Source: Filimonas sp.
GTDB taxonomy: Bacteria; Bacteroidota; Bacteroidia; Chitinophagales; Chitinophagaceae
Length of the DNA stretch: 64,000 nucleotides
Assembly (NCBI GenBank): GCA_017306865.1
Contig: JAFKHH010000013.1
Coordinates: 310,001-374,000 of the forward strand
Reading direction: 5' to 3'
A program made the position numbers and the translations under genes. The notes beneath the pieces were generated by a model. That model saw only the letters and a list, made by a program, of their open reading frames with translations. It had not been told where the DNA came from and made no database searches. Numbering within the stretch: position 1 is the stretch's first letter; each line of letters begins with the position of its first letter. Of this stretch, positions 1 through 9,239 are shown one piece after another.

Positions 1-2774
1 CCGGCGCTGTAGGTACAGTAAAGGCAGCGCAATTACAAGAGCGCCCTGCTGCATCGCTCAACCAGGCGCTGTCAGGCCGGATAGCCGGTGTGCAGGTGAA
101 CACAAACTCCGGAAGGCCGGGTGGTCAAACAAACATCCGCATACGCGGTTTTAGCTCCATCAACACAACGAATAATCCATTGTATGTGATCGATGGCGTT
201 ATTCTGCCGGTAGGCTCGCAGGATAACAACTCAAATGCGATTGATTATATCAACCCAAGTGACATTGCATCTGTGGAAGTATTGAAAGATGCCTCTGCCA
301 CTGCGATCTATGGCGCACGAGGTGCAAATGGTGTGATACTCATTACTACCAAACGCGGCACAAGTGGTGGAATGCGTGTGACGTATGATGCGGATTTCAG
401 TATGAATAAAATAGGGCCGCACCGGGTAGAAATGCTGGACGCAAACGAATTTATACAGGTAGAAAATCTTACCTACGATAACATAAAAGTGTATGACCCT
501 GTGGGCTGGGCAAGCGGTGCTTACGCTACAAAAGTAGACCCGCGTGTAAAGCGTGCAAACCTGCCTAACCTGTTTGATGCGAATGGTAACCCAAAGTACA
601 ATACAGACTGGCTGAAGGCTTCCACACAAGATAAGTTATCCCAAAACCACCAGGTGGGTTTTACCGGTGGTAACCAGGCCAGCCAGTTTGGTGTATTCCT
701 GGGCTACAGGGATGATGAAGGTTTGCTGCTGAACTCTTATCTCAAACGGTATTCTGCACGTTTTGTGTTTGATGCACAAATGAAGCCGTGGCTGAAAGTA
801 GGTGGCACGCTTAGTTACAACAACCAGGAAGAGAATATTGTAGACCAGGGCACAGGCGGGTTGAATTCTGTACGTATGATCACAGAAGCATTTCCTTTCA
901 TGCCTGTTAAATTCCCGGATGGAACCTGGGGTGATAATCAATTATACCCGGGAGCGGAGGGTGGTTCTAATCCTGTGCATATATTAACGGACAGGAAGAA
1001 TATTGTACAGACTCAGACTACGCTTGGTAGTGTATTCACCAATATCAATTTTGCAAAAGGATTGGAGATGCGCACGGTACTAGGTACAAACGTGGTAACA
1101 CGCGGCGTGAATCAATATGCTACCAAAAAACTCTATGGCATATCTGACGGGCAAAATGGTACAGCGTCTGTAAGTAACAGGAGGGAAACTTACTGGTCAC
1201 TGGAAAACTACCTGACTTACAACAAGCGCTTTGGCAAAGACCACTCTTTCACCGGCATGCTTGGTCTTGCCTGGCAGGCAACCAACATCTTCAACATCAG
1301 TGCTGGTTCGCAAAATTTTACCTCTGATTTTTTCGAGTATAACAACATCGGCGTAGGTAGTTCAAGCCCTACTTACGGATCGGGCAGGAGCCGCTTTGCT
1401 ATGAACTCTTACTTCGCACGTTTAAACTATGCTTTCAAAGACAGGTATTTGTTTACGTTGACAGGGCGTGAAGACGGCTCTTCCAAATTTGGAGAGAATC
1501 ATAAGTATGCATTCTTTCCTTCCGGCGCTTTTGCGTGGAAGGTATCTGAAGAAGATTTCCTGAAACACAATAAGGTGATCTCTAACCTGAAGTTCCGCAC
1601 CTCTTATGGTGTAACAGGTAACTCGGAGTCGCCGGCATACGCTGCACTGGCAACACTTGCAAATAATTTTGCTGTCATCAATGGTACTAAGGTAACAGGC
1701 ATAGGCATAGGAAGATTGGCAAACCCTGACCTGCGTTGGGAAAAGACAGCGCAGTACGATGCGGGCCTTGAACTAGGTTTGTTCAACAACAGGATTTCCT
1801 TTGAAGCAGATGTGTATTACAGGAAGACAACAGATATGTTGCTGGATGCACCTGTGCCACGTACAAGCGGGTATGCAACCATCAGGAAGAACATTGGTTC
1901 AATGGAAAACAAAGGTTTAGAACTGGCACTGAATACAGTGAATATTGAAAACGAAAATTTCTCCTGGAGCACTACGTTCAATATTTCCTTCAATAAAAAC
2001 AAAGTATTGTCACTTGCAACACCAGATGACATCTTTGGTGTAGGTGGTCCCAATTTCACCAACCAGACAAACATCATTCGTGTAGGGCAACCGGTAGGCT
2101 CATTCTGGGGACTGGTACGCCTGGGTACATGGAGTGAAGCTGAAAGGGCGCAGGCCGCACAGTTTGTAAGCTACCGTGGCGGCAAGCCAATGTTGCCGGG
2201 TGATATTAAGTACCTGGATGTAAATGGCGACAAAGCAATTAATGACGCAGATCGCATGATCATTGGTGATGGTAACCCGAAAGGATGGGGTGCGTTCCTA
2301 AACAGGTTCCGTTATAAACAACTTGACCTGATAGTAGAGTTACAGTATTGTTATGGCAATGATGTGCTGAATATGACGCATCACTCTGCCGAAGACAGGC
2401 AAGGCCAGGCAAATAGTTATAAAACAGTGCTGAATGCATGGACGCCACAAAACCAAAACACGCCTATTGCTGCCATTCGTGACCAGGATGCAGGTTATGT
2501 AACTAACGTAGATACAAGATGGGTAGAAAACGGCTCATTTATCAGGGGTAAAAACATTGCGCTGGGCTACAATTTTAAACCAGCTATTGCACAAAAAATG
2601 CACCTGACGAGTTTACGTTTGTTCGCTTCTGTTCAAAACTTCTTCCTCATTACAAAATACATGGGTAATGATCCGGAAGTAACCACATACAGCAATGTGT
2701 TTGCACAAGGCCAGACATTCTTCGATTATCCTAAGCCTACTACTTATATGCTGGGCTTAAAAGTGGGTTTGTAA
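1..2774 (+). CDS. SusC/RagA-family TonB-linked outer membrane protein (5' end outside window)
   Basis: Outer-membrane TonB-dependent channel that imports oligosaccharides with its SusD partner. The frame is open from base 3 to the left edge, so the signal peptide, carboxypeptidase-like domain and start of the plug are missing. Plug motifs seen: SGRIAGVQV, IRIRGFSS, YVIDGV, and VLKDASATAIYGARGANGV, all typical of the SusC family. The rest is a long beta-barrel ending in the hydrophobic strand YMLGLKVGL, as expected for a BAM-recognised C-terminus. A GTG at base 90 lies inside the plug and is not the real start. The SusD gene follows 32 bases later and a GH92 gene lies downstream, so the substrate is probably a mannose-containing glycan; that is inference. 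Confidence 0.95.
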   Translation, partial: GAVGTVKAAQLQERPAASLNQALSGRIAGVQVNTNSGRPGGQTNIRIRGFSSINTTNNPLYVIDGVILPVGSQDNNSNAIDYINPSDIASVEVLKDASATAIYGARGANGVILITTKRGTSGGMRVTYDADFSMNKIGPHRVEMLDANEFIQVENLTYDNIKVYDPVGWASGAYATKVDPRVKRANLPNLFDANGNPKYNTDWLKASTQDKLSQNHQVGFTGGNQASQFGVFLGYRDDEGLLLNSYLKRYSARFVFDAQMKPWLKVGGTLSYNNQEENIVDQGTGGLNSVRMITEAFPFMPVKFPDGTWGDNQLYPGAEGGSNPVHILTDRKNIVQTQTTLGSVFTNINFAKGLEMRTVLGTNVVTRGVNQYATKKLYGISDGQNGTASVSNRRETYWSLENYLTYNKRFGKDHSFTGMLGLAWQATNIFNISAGSQNFTSDFFEYNNIGVGSSSPTYGSGRSRFAMNSYFARLNYAFKDRYLFTLTGREDGSSKFGENHKYAFFPSGAFAWKVSEEDFLKHNKVISNLKFRTSYGVTGNSESPAYAALATLANNFAVINGTKVTGIGIGRLANPDLRWEKTAQYDAGLELGLFNNRISFEADVYYRKTTDMLLDAPVPRTSGYATIRKNIGSMENKGLELALNTVNIENENFSWSTTFNISFNKNKVLSLATPDDIFGVGGPNFTNQTNIIRVGQPVGSFWGLVRLGTWSEAERAQAAQFVSYRGGKPMLPGDIKYLDVNGDKAINDADRMIIGDGNPKGWGAFLNRFRYKQLDLIVELQYCYGNDVLNMTHHSAEDRQGQANSYKTVLNAWTPQNQNTPIAAIRDQDAGYVTNVDTRWVENGSFIRGKNIALGYNFKPAIAQKMHLTSLRLFASVQNFFLITKYMGNDPEVTTYSNVFAQGQTFFDYPKPTTYMLGLKVGL

Positions 2775-2806
2775 TCTATTTGTTTACCGGAGAAAAAAAT
2801 AAAACT

Positions 2807-4372
2807 ATGTTATCCAGATATTTTAAATACACATATATATTGCTTGCTGCTGTGTTATTCACCACTGCAAGTTGTAAAAAATTCCTGGTGGAAGAAGACC
2901 CTTCCAACCTTGCGCCGGAAACTTACTACACTATACCGGAGCATGCAGATGCAGCTATTGCCGCCATTTATGGGCAAATAAGATTTATTGGTGATGGCGC
3001 CGGTATCTTCTCTACCAACTATCAAATGTTTGATGCCACAACGGGCATAATGACAACAGAGACAGCGCAAAACTCTGATTTGAATAACCTGTATTCATTG
3101 GTGTATGATGGCAATAACCTGCACATTAACCAGATGTGGAATGGCTATTACAAAACCGTTGCGCAAGCAAATCTTGCATTGGATAAAATACCCGGCATTC
3201 CTTTGATGGACCCGGCTATAAAAAAACAACGTTTGGGAGAAGCCGCTTTCCTGCGTGCTTGGGCTTATTTCTATCTTGTAAGATTCTGGGGAGATGTGCC
3301 ACTGATTACAAAACCGCAGACAGCCACCTCCAGCGACTTCTATCCAAAACGTACCGCTACGGAAGACGTGTACAAGCTGATTGTAGATGATCTTACGGCG
3401 GCGGAAGCAGCAGGTTTTGCATGGGTAGACCCATCTGGGAAAGTATCGCTGGCTGCTGTAAAATCATTGCTGGCAAAAGTGTACCTGACTATGGCTGGCG
3501 CACCGCTGAACAAGGGGCAGGCGTATTATAAACTGGCAGCAGATAAGGCAAATGAAGTGATCACGTATGCAAATGCAAATCCTGCACAAATAGGATTGCT
3601 GCCAACCTATAACGATATACATGCTGTTGCAAACAATAATAAGGTTGAGCACATATTTGAAGTGCAATACAATGACGCGGCCGGTGCAGGCAACCCGTTA
3701 CAATCTTACTTTTTACCCTTACACAAACCAGTGTCTTCTATAGATGGCGTTGGTACTTCTGTGCCAACGGCTGAGTTCTATGCATCGTATGAGGCCGGTG
3801 ACAAGCGCGCGCAAAACAGGTCTGGCTATTTTTACACGGACTACTATACAAATGGCTACCTGCCTACGCTCTACAATCCAGGCAGGCCGTATGTATTCAA
3901 GCATTTTGACATAATAGCAAATGGAACATTGGGTACAAAGGGTACGAACAGGAGCGATCTGAATGTACCGCAGATCCGTTACCCGGATGTGTTGCTGACG
4001 TATGCAGAAGCGCAGAACGAGGCTGACGGTACACCCAACACTGCTGCCTGGACAGCTATGAAAGTAATACGTGACCGTGCCGGTCTTACTACGCCTGCAC
4101 AGGGAACGTATTCTCAAACTACTTTCCGTGAAGCCGTGTGGAGAGAGCGCTGGCACGAGCTGTGTTATGAAGGTGTACTGTGGTTTGATATGGTACGTAC
4201 AAAGAAGGTGTATAATGAAGCCACCAATGGCTTTGACAGCTTCACCGGACATGTAAACAAAAGCACGAATCAGCCACTGCAGGATAGACACTTATTGTTT
4301 CCACTGCCGGTGTCTGAGATGAAAAATAATCCGAATCTGCGACCGCAGAATACAGGATATCCGGGTATTTAG
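2807..4372 (+). CDS. SusD/RagB-family nutrient-binding lipoprotein
   Basis: Surface lipoprotein that lids the SusC barrel and binds glycan. The ATG chosen here gives a clean lipoprotein signal peptide with a lipobox ending at Cys23 (TTASC). An in-frame TTG 27 bases upstream would add nine residues and spoil the signal. Family motifs include LGEAAFLRAWAYFYLVRFWGDVP, the helical tetratricopeptide-like repeats, and a C-terminal block (LCYEGVLWFDMVRT, HLLFPLPVSEMKNNPNL) characteristic of RagB/SusD. Length (521 aa) is normal. It forms an operon with the SusC gene just upstream, and a strong terminator follows. Confidence 0.95.
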   Translation: MLSRYFKYTYILLAAVLFTTASCKKFLVEEDPSNLAPETYYTIPEHADAAIAAIYGQIRFIGDGAGIFSTNYQMFDATTGIMTTETAQNSDLNNLYSLVYDGNNLHINQMWNGYYKTVAQANLALDKIPGIPLMDPAIKKQRLGEAAFLRAWAYFYLVRFWGDVPLITKPQTATSSDFYPKRTATEDVYKLIVDDLTAAEAAGFAWVDPSGKVSLAAVKSLLAKVYLTMAGAPLNKGQAYYKLAADKANEVITYANANPAQIGLLPTYNDIHAVANNNKVEHIFEVQYNDAAGAGNPLQSYFLPLHKPVSSIDGVGTSVPTAEFYASYEAGDKRAQNRSGYFYTDYYTNGYLPTLYNPGRPYVFKHFDIIANGTLGTKGTNRSDLNVPQIRYPDVLLTYAEAQNEADGTPNTAAWTAMKVIRDRAGLTTPAQGTYSQTTFREAVWRERWHELCYEGVLWFDMVRTKKVYNEATNGFDSFTGHVNKSTNQPLQDRHLLFPLPVSEMKNNPNLRPQNTGYPGI

Positions 4373-4395
4373 TTTTTAAGAATCGAGTATCAACG

Positions 4396-4426
4396 AACAC
4401 GCAGTATCGCCCTGCGTGTTTTTTTA
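4396..4426 (+). terminator. Rho-independent terminator after susD
   Basis: Nine-base-pair perfect stem (AACACGCAG / CTGCGTGTT) with a seven-base loop followed by a run of seven T. It begins 24 bases after the SusD stop, so it should end the SusC-SusD transcript and separate it from GH92. Confidence 0.85.
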
Positions 4427-4800
4427 TTTAATTTGAAATTTATGATTTGAGATTTCGGGCAAAGAATCGCAATGCCGCCACTAAGACACCAAGCCACCAG
4501 GGATCACCAAGAAATACGAAGTATTTCACACTATGTGATCTATGTTCTCTTGAATGAAGGGAACATAGCTATTACTTAAAAGACCAGGATATAACTTATG
4601 TTTCTATGCTTCTATGTGGTAAAAATTGCTATGTGTCTATTTATTAAATTTTAAATTTGGAGTTTCACGTAAAGACGCAAAGTGTTGCAATGTGAGTAGT
4701 GAGTTGTCAGTAGTGAGTAAGCTCATACATGATTGCCGTCTCATGATTCAATATCATCTCAAATCTTAAATCTCAAATTTCAAATCCAGACTTCCGCATA
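4427..4800. repeat. Composite intergenic repeat cluster (families A, B, G, A, B, D, A)
   Basis: The gap before GH92 has no credible ORF. It contains family A stretches near 4429, 4645 and 4750 (AAATTTGAGATTT-like), family B words (CACCAAG, GACGCAAAG), a family G block at about 4531-4645 (TCTATGTTCTCTTGAATG ... CTTCTATGTGGT), and a family D block at 4690-4745 (GTGAGTAGTGAGTTG). The same order A-B-G occurs at 55664-55950, where the G blocks are clearly alike. Confidence 0.6.
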
Positions 4801-4943
4801 TTCCTGCACAAATCCTTTAAGTTCTATTAACAGGTTATCATAACCAATACCTATAATTTAGCGGGATAACGTATCTTGGATTTCATTTAAAACCCTTCAT
4901 TGTATAACGAAGAATGTTATACAGGATGAGAAAAAATCTAAAT

Positions 4944-7256
4944 ATGAAAAAAATCTGTGCTGGCTTCTTTTCTCTCTGGATGGCTTTTTCCGCGCATGCA
5001 CAAATAATCAAAACAGTTACGGATCCCGTAGAGTGGGTAAACCCGCTGATGGGTACTGATTCTAAAGTGAGTCTTTCTAATGGCAACACTTATCCTGCTA
5101 TTGCTGTGCCCTGGGGCATGAATTTCTGGACACCACAAACGGGACAGAATGGCAACGGATGGCAATACCAGTACAGCGCAGATAAGATACGTGGTTTTAA
5201 ACAGACACACCAGCCTTCACCATGGATGAATGATTATGGACAGTTTTCCATCATGCCGGTTACAGGCAAGCTGCGTTTTGCAGAGGAAGATCGCGCCAGT
5301 TGGTTTTCGCACAAGTCTGAAATAGCAAAACCTTATTACTATAGTGTATATCTCGCAGATGCAGATGTAACAACGGAGATTGCACCTACAGAACGTGCGG
5401 CACAGTTCCGTTTTACCTTTCCTAAATCTGATAGTTCTTTTGTAGTAGTGGATGCTTTTGACAGAGGTTCTTACATCAAAGTAATACCGCAGGAAAAGAA
5501 GATCATCGGTTACAGTGTGCGTTATGCACGCGGCAAAATGGAGAACTTTAAAAACTATTTTGTTATCCAGTTTGATAAAGCATTTACAGTAGCCTATACG
5601 GTGCGTGATAATACATTGCGCAAGGACTCTACTGAAATGAATGCTGCACATGCACTCGGTATTATCGGTTTTAAAACAGGAAAAGGAGAGCAGGTACATG
5701 CGAAAGTTGCTTCTTCATTTATAAGCTTTGAACAAGCCGAACTGAATTTGTCAAGAGAGTTAGCAAAAGATAATTTTGACGCAACAAAACAAAAAGCAAA
5801 ATCACTCTGGAACAAAATGTTAGGCCGCATCAATGTATCCGGTGGTACAATTGACCAGGTGAGAACATTTTATTCCTGCTTTTACCGCACGCTCTTTTTC
5901 CCGAATAAATTATACGAGATCAATCAGCAGGGAAGCATTGTACACTACAGTCCGTACAATGGCAAAGTAATGCCCGGTTATATGTTTGCAGGAACAGGCT
6001 TCTGGGATACCTTCCGTGCATTATATCCTTTTCTTAACCTCATGTATCCGTCTATCAATAAAGAGATGCAGGAAGGTTTGATCAATGATTATAAAGAAGG
6101 TGGCTGGTTACCAGAATGGTCAAGCCCCGGCTATGCCAATATCATGATCGGCAATAACTCAGCCTCAGTGGTATCCGATGCATATGTAAAAGGCTTACGT
6201 GGTTATGATATTAATACCTTATACGAAGCGTTACTGAAAGGAGCCAACAACGAAGGCCCGATCGAAGCTGTAGGAAGATTTGGTGTAAACTATTACAAAG
6301 AGCTGGGCTACGTGCCTTACGATGTTAAGATCAATGAAAACGTAGCGCGCACGCTGGAGTATGCGTATGATGATTATACGATTTATAAGCTGGGTAAATT
6401 ATTGAACAGGCCAAAAGAAGAATTGGCCCTCTATGCAAAACGCAGCCAAAACTACCGCAATGTATTTGATGCATCGACCAAACTCATGCGCGGAAAAAAT
6501 AAAGATGGACAATTTCAATCTCCGTTCAATCCTGTTAAATGGGGTGATGCCTTTACAGAAGGCAATAGCTGGCATTATACATGGAGTGTTTTTCACGACA
6601 TAGAAGGTTTGGTAAACCTGATGGGAGGGAAGACAGCATTTGTAAACATGCTGGATTCTGTATTTGCCATGCCGCCAACATTTGATGATAGCTACTATGG
6701 CGGCGTGATCCATGAAATACGTGAAATGCAGATAGCGAATATGGGGCAGTATGCACACGGTAACCAGCCTATACAACACATGATCTATCTCTATAACTAT
6801 GCAGGCGAGCCGTGGAAAACGCAATACTGGGCGCGTGAAACAATGAACAGGATGTATAAGGCTACACCTGATGGCTACTGTGGTGATGAAGACAACGGAC
6901 AAACTTCCGCATGGTATGTATTCTCTGCACTTGGTTTCTACCCTGTTTGTCCTTCTACAACACAGTATGTGTTAGGTGCGCCCTTGTTTGAAAAAGTAAC
7001 GCTGACACTAGAGAACGGAAAACAGTTTGTGATCAATGCGCCGGAAAACAGTGATGTTGCGAGATATGTACAAACAGCAACGCTGAATAATACGCCTTAT
7101 ACAAAGAACTGGATAGATCACACAGATATATTGAAAGGCGGTGCGTTTAACCTGAAAATGGGAGCGCAGCCTGCTAAAAATAAAGGAACCAATAGAGCTG
7201 ACTTCCCTTATTCATTCTCTAATGATGAAGAGGTGAAAGCGTTGTTGAAGAATTGA
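4944..7256 (+). CDS. GH92 family alpha-mannosidase, secreted
   Basis: Calcium-dependent exo-acting alpha-mannosidase of glycoside hydrolase family 92, probably trimming mannose-rich glycans in the periplasm. The ATG used gives a standard signal peptide (MKKICAGFFSLWMAFSAHAQ); ATGs 30 and 18 bases upstream are possible but less likely. Family landmarks run in order: VNPLMGTDS, GNTYPAIAVPWGMN, FKQTHQPSPWMNDYGQF, GTGFWDTFRALYP, GGWLPEWSSPGY, GNSWHYTWSVFHD, MGQYAHGNQPIQHM, and GYCGDEDNGQTSAWYVFSALGFYP. Acidic residues in the last block are typical of the active site. About 770 aa is normal. The SusC-SusD pair upstream suggests one utilisation locus, though terminator and repeats in between imply a separate promoter. 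Confidence 0.95.
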   Translation: MKKICAGFFSLWMAFSAHAQIIKTVTDPVEWVNPLMGTDSKVSLSNGNTYPAIAVPWGMNFWTPQTGQNGNGWQYQYSADKIRGFKQTHQPSPWMNDYGQFSIMPVTGKLRFAEEDRASWFSHKSEIAKPYYYSVYLADADVTTEIAPTERAAQFRFTFPKSDSSFVVVDAFDRGSYIKVIPQEKKIIGYSVRYARGKMENFKNYFVIQFDKAFTVAYTVRDNTLRKDSTEMNAAHALGIIGFKTGKGEQVHAKVASSFISFEQAELNLSRELAKDNFDATKQKAKSLWNKMLGRINVSGGTIDQVRTFYSCFYRTLFFPNKLYEINQQGSIVHYSPYNGKVMPGYMFAGTGFWDTFRALYPFLNLMYPSINKEMQEGLINDYKEGGWLPEWSSPGYANIMIGNNSASVVSDAYVKGLRGYDINTLYEALLKGANNEGPIEAVGRFGVNYYKELGYVPYDVKINENVARTLEYAYDDYTIYKLGKLLNRPKEELALYAKRSQNYRNVFDASTKLMRGKNKDGQFQSPFNPVKWGDAFTEGNSWHYTWSVFHDIEGLVNLMGGKTAFVNMLDSVFAMPPTFDDSYYGGVIHEIREMQIANMGQYAHGNQPIQHMIYLYNYAGEPWKTQYWARETMNRMYKATPDGYCGDEDNGQTSAWYVFSALGFYPVCPSTTQYVLGAPLFEKVTLTLENGKQFVINAPENSDVARYVQTATLNNTPYTKNWIDHTDILKGGAFNLKMGAQPAKNKGTNRADFPYSFSNDEEVKALLKN

Positions 7257-7259
7257 TAT

Positions 7260-7480
7260 AGTGTTTAATGGTTACATGGTTGAATTGTTATAATTCGCTG
7301 TTCGATATGTTAGCGAAGCCCGCGTTCGCCCCGGTGAAAAACAAACCTGACAAGTCTCAAAGACCTGTCGGGTTTTAAAAAAAACTGTTCGACATGCGCT
7401 TAACTAACATGCCGAACAGCAAAAGCCAAAACAATTTAACCATGCAGCCATGCAACAATTAAACACACACAATCCACATA
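7260..7480. repeat. Nested inverted-repeat intergenic block with family C ends
   Basis: Three inverted repeats are nested. The outer pair is family C (GGTTACATGGTTGAATTG near 7270; AACAATTTAACCATGCAGCC near 7431). The middle pair is GCTGTTCGATATGTTAG (7297-7313) against CTAACATGCCGAACAGC (7404-7420), 15 of 17 pairing. The inner pair is a family H hairpin. No ORF is present. Confidence 0.6.
7344..7378 (+). terminator. Family H hairpin acting as probable terminator after GH92
   Basis: AACCTGACAAGTCT pairs with AGACCTGTCGGGTT across a three-base loop, followed by TTTT. It lies 88 bases after the GH92 stop. The same hairpin family recurs at 8671, 41602 and 42210. Confidence 0.6.
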
Positions 7481-7492
7481 AATGAAAACTAA

Positions 7493-8203
7493 ATGATAAA
7501 AATGAAGGTACTCCTGTTTGCATCGGCAATTATTGCAGGATCTGTTGTTGTAAATGCGCAGCAAAAAAAATGGGAAGATATTGGCACGGATGGTTTTTTT
7601 ACAAAAGATTCTATTAAGCAGGGTAAATACACATTGATCTTTATTAATAAAGATTCCGCATTCAGCCTTGTTACTAAACAACGTATGATCGATGCATTTT
7701 TCAAAGTGTACCCGGAGGAAGTGAAGCGCTTTAATAAAAAATCATTGCAGAAAGTTGTTTTCGTAATTGACTCCGCTTACAAAGGCGTAGCCGCAACATC
7801 TAATGGCATAGTGAAGTACAGCCCTGAATGGTTCTTTAAGCATCCCGAAGATATAGATGTGGTAACGCACGAAGTAATGCACATTGTACAAGATTATAAA
7901 GGGCAGGGGCCTGGTTGGGTTACAGAGGGAATAGCAGATTATGTGCGTTACAAGTATGGTGTAAATAATGAGAAAGGCAATTGGTCTTTGCCTGATGTAA
8001 AGCCTGCGCATAATTATGATAACGCATACCGTGTAACGGCACGTTTCTTTGTATGGATAGAAAAAAATAAAAACAAATCCTTCGTGGATGAAATGAATAA
8101 GCACATGAGAGAAGGAACCTACAAGCCTGAATTGTGGAAACAACTCACCGGCATGCCGGTAGATGAATTGTGGAAAGCTTATGTAGCCAACCCGGCTATC
8201 TAA
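7493..8203 (+). CDS. Secreted basic secretory protein (BSP) family putative peptidase
   Basis: Member of the plant-type basic secretory protein family, a gluzincin-like fold with an HExxH motif. An N-terminal signal peptide is visible (hydrophobic segment to about residue 22, VNAQ). The motif HEVMH is at residues 126-130, followed by GPGWVTEGIADYVRYKYG, whose Glu145 is a candidate third zinc ligand. Length (236 aa) fits the family. A second ATG nine bases downstream could also be the start. It stands alone between repeat-rich gaps and has its own terminator. Proteolytic activity is inferred from the motif only. Confidence 0.85.
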   Translation: MIKMKVLLFASAIIAGSVVVNAQQKKWEDIGTDGFFTKDSIKQGKYTLIFINKDSAFSLVTKQRMIDAFFKVYPEEVKRFNKKSLQKVVFVIDSAYKGVAATSNGIVKYSPEWFFKHPEDIDVVTHEVMHIVQDYKGQGPGWVTEGIADYVRYKYGVNNEKGNWSLPDVKPAHNYDNAYRVTARFFVWIEKNKNKSFVDEMNKHMREGTYKPELWKQLTGMPVDELWKAYVANPAI

Positions 8204-8226
8204 GGATAGAAGGTTTTAGGTTCGAG

Positions 8227-8256
8227 GGCGTAAGGAGATTACCTTACGCCTTTTTT
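8227..8256 (+). terminator. Terminator after the BSP-family gene
   Basis: Perfect nine-pair stem GGCGTAAGG / CCTTACGCC with a six-base loop and TTTTTT, 23 bases after the stop codon. Confidence 0.85.
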
Positions 8257-8600
8257 ATTATAGTGTACCTGACTTCGCCTGGCGCAGGCCTCCCGGCCAT
8301 AGATGTTCGAAAGACGCTGCTATATAATCTCAGCAAAAAACATAGCGTGTATTTGCTATGATGGAGAGCCGGAGGCTCGATAGAATGGTAGAAAGATATA
8401 TCCCACACCAATCAGAGCCGCAGCGCGGCGACAGAATTATTCCCTTGCAAAACGATTCATTCTGTCGCTCCTCCGGAGCTCAACTGCTTGTGTGAATTAT
8501 TAAACTACCAATCTGGCGTCCCTCCGGGACTTTATTATTCTTTCGAACACCTATGGCCTCCCGGCCTGTGCTTATGTATTACTAAACAAACTATCTAAGC
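8257..8600. repeat. Array of GC-rich REP-like palindromes
   Basis: Non-coding stretch containing several short GC-rich palindromes separated by AT-rich DNA: GCCTCCCGGCC (twice, at about 8288 and 8562), GAGCCGGAGGCTC (about 8366), GAGCCGCAGCGCGGCGACAGAATT (split here by hairpin pairing; about 8416), CTGTCGCTCCTCCGGAGCTC (about 8463), and GCGTCCCTCCGGGAC (about 8516). The flanking words AGAATGGTAGAAAGATA and CTTTCGAACACCTATGG look like shared unit borders. Short open frames here are not convincing. Confidence 0.6.
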
Positions 8601-8670
8601 ATGATGCTATTTTAAAACAGTTTTGATTGACGGAAATGCTTTGTATGAAGTGAAGTGACATTTGGGATTA

Positions 8671-8705
8671 AACCTGTCAGGTCTTTAAGACCTGACAGGT
8701 TTTTT
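8671..8705 (+). repeat. Family H perfect hairpin with T-run
   Basis: AACCTGTCAGGTCTT and its exact reverse complement are separated by one base and followed by six T. It lies about 470 bases after the nearest upstream stop and just before the next gene, so it is either a terminator or a dispersed palindromic element. Confidence 0.6.
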
Positions 8706-8810
8706 GATTCCTGCATATTTCTGCTTCACCCGCCATTCATCCTAATTTTATATTTTTTGAAACTTTTTATTCTTTTATATGTGAAAACTTTTTATAGTTT
8801 TGTGCAGTTG

Positions 8811-9203
8811 ATGAAAAAGTCTATTCTTTTCATATTAGCATTTATCTACATCACTGCAGCAACAGGAGCTACAGTGCACATGCATTATTGCATGGGCAAA
8901 CTGATCTCTACCAACCTGCATGCAGATGAAAAAAAGGATTGCGATAAATGCGGTATGGAAAAGAAAGACAAGAATGGCTGTTGCAAAGACGAGCAGAAAC
9001 AGGTTAAGATTGAAAAAGAACACCTGAATGCTGCTGTTTATGCCGCCGTTTCATTAGCGGCTTCACCGGCTGAATTACCTCATTATCAGCCATTACCGGA
9101 AATTTATACCACATCAGTTACAACTGATTACCCGGTATCCAACGCTCCACCCCGAAGTCAAAAAGTAGCGTTGTTTATTTCCCATTGTACTTTCCTTATC
9201 TGA
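8811..9203 (+). CDS. HYC_CC_PP family protein, small cysteine-rich
   Basis: Small protein of the Bacteroidota HYC_CC_PP family, named for its conserved motifs. Seen here: HYC at residues 25-27 after a hydrophobic N-terminal segment (signal peptide or anchor), C44 and C47 in CDKC, CC at 57-58, and PP at 113-114. The central part is Lys-rich. The ATG used follows AT-rich leader DNA; the frame continues upstream but without a plausible start. It opens a copper/silver export cluster, and the His/Cys pattern fits metal binding. A metal role is inference. Confidence 0.8.
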   Translation: MKKSILFILAFIYITAATGATVHMHYCMGKLISTNLHADEKKDCDKCGMEKKDKNGCCKDEQKQVKIEKEHLNAAVYAAVSLAASPAELPHYQPLPEIYTTSVTTDYPVSNAPPRSQKVALFISHCTFLI

Positions 9204-9239
9204 TTTTCTTTTTGCAAGGCAAGCCGTGCGTATGCAGGG

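Noticed and set aside
8170..8361. Plus-strand frame of 63 codons
   Set aside because: It overlaps the end of the BSP gene, its terminator and REP-like DNA; no coding signs.
8795..8802. TAGTTTTG promoter box before the HYC_CC_PP gene
   Set aside because: It lies only nine bases from the start codon and has no TTG box at the right distance.
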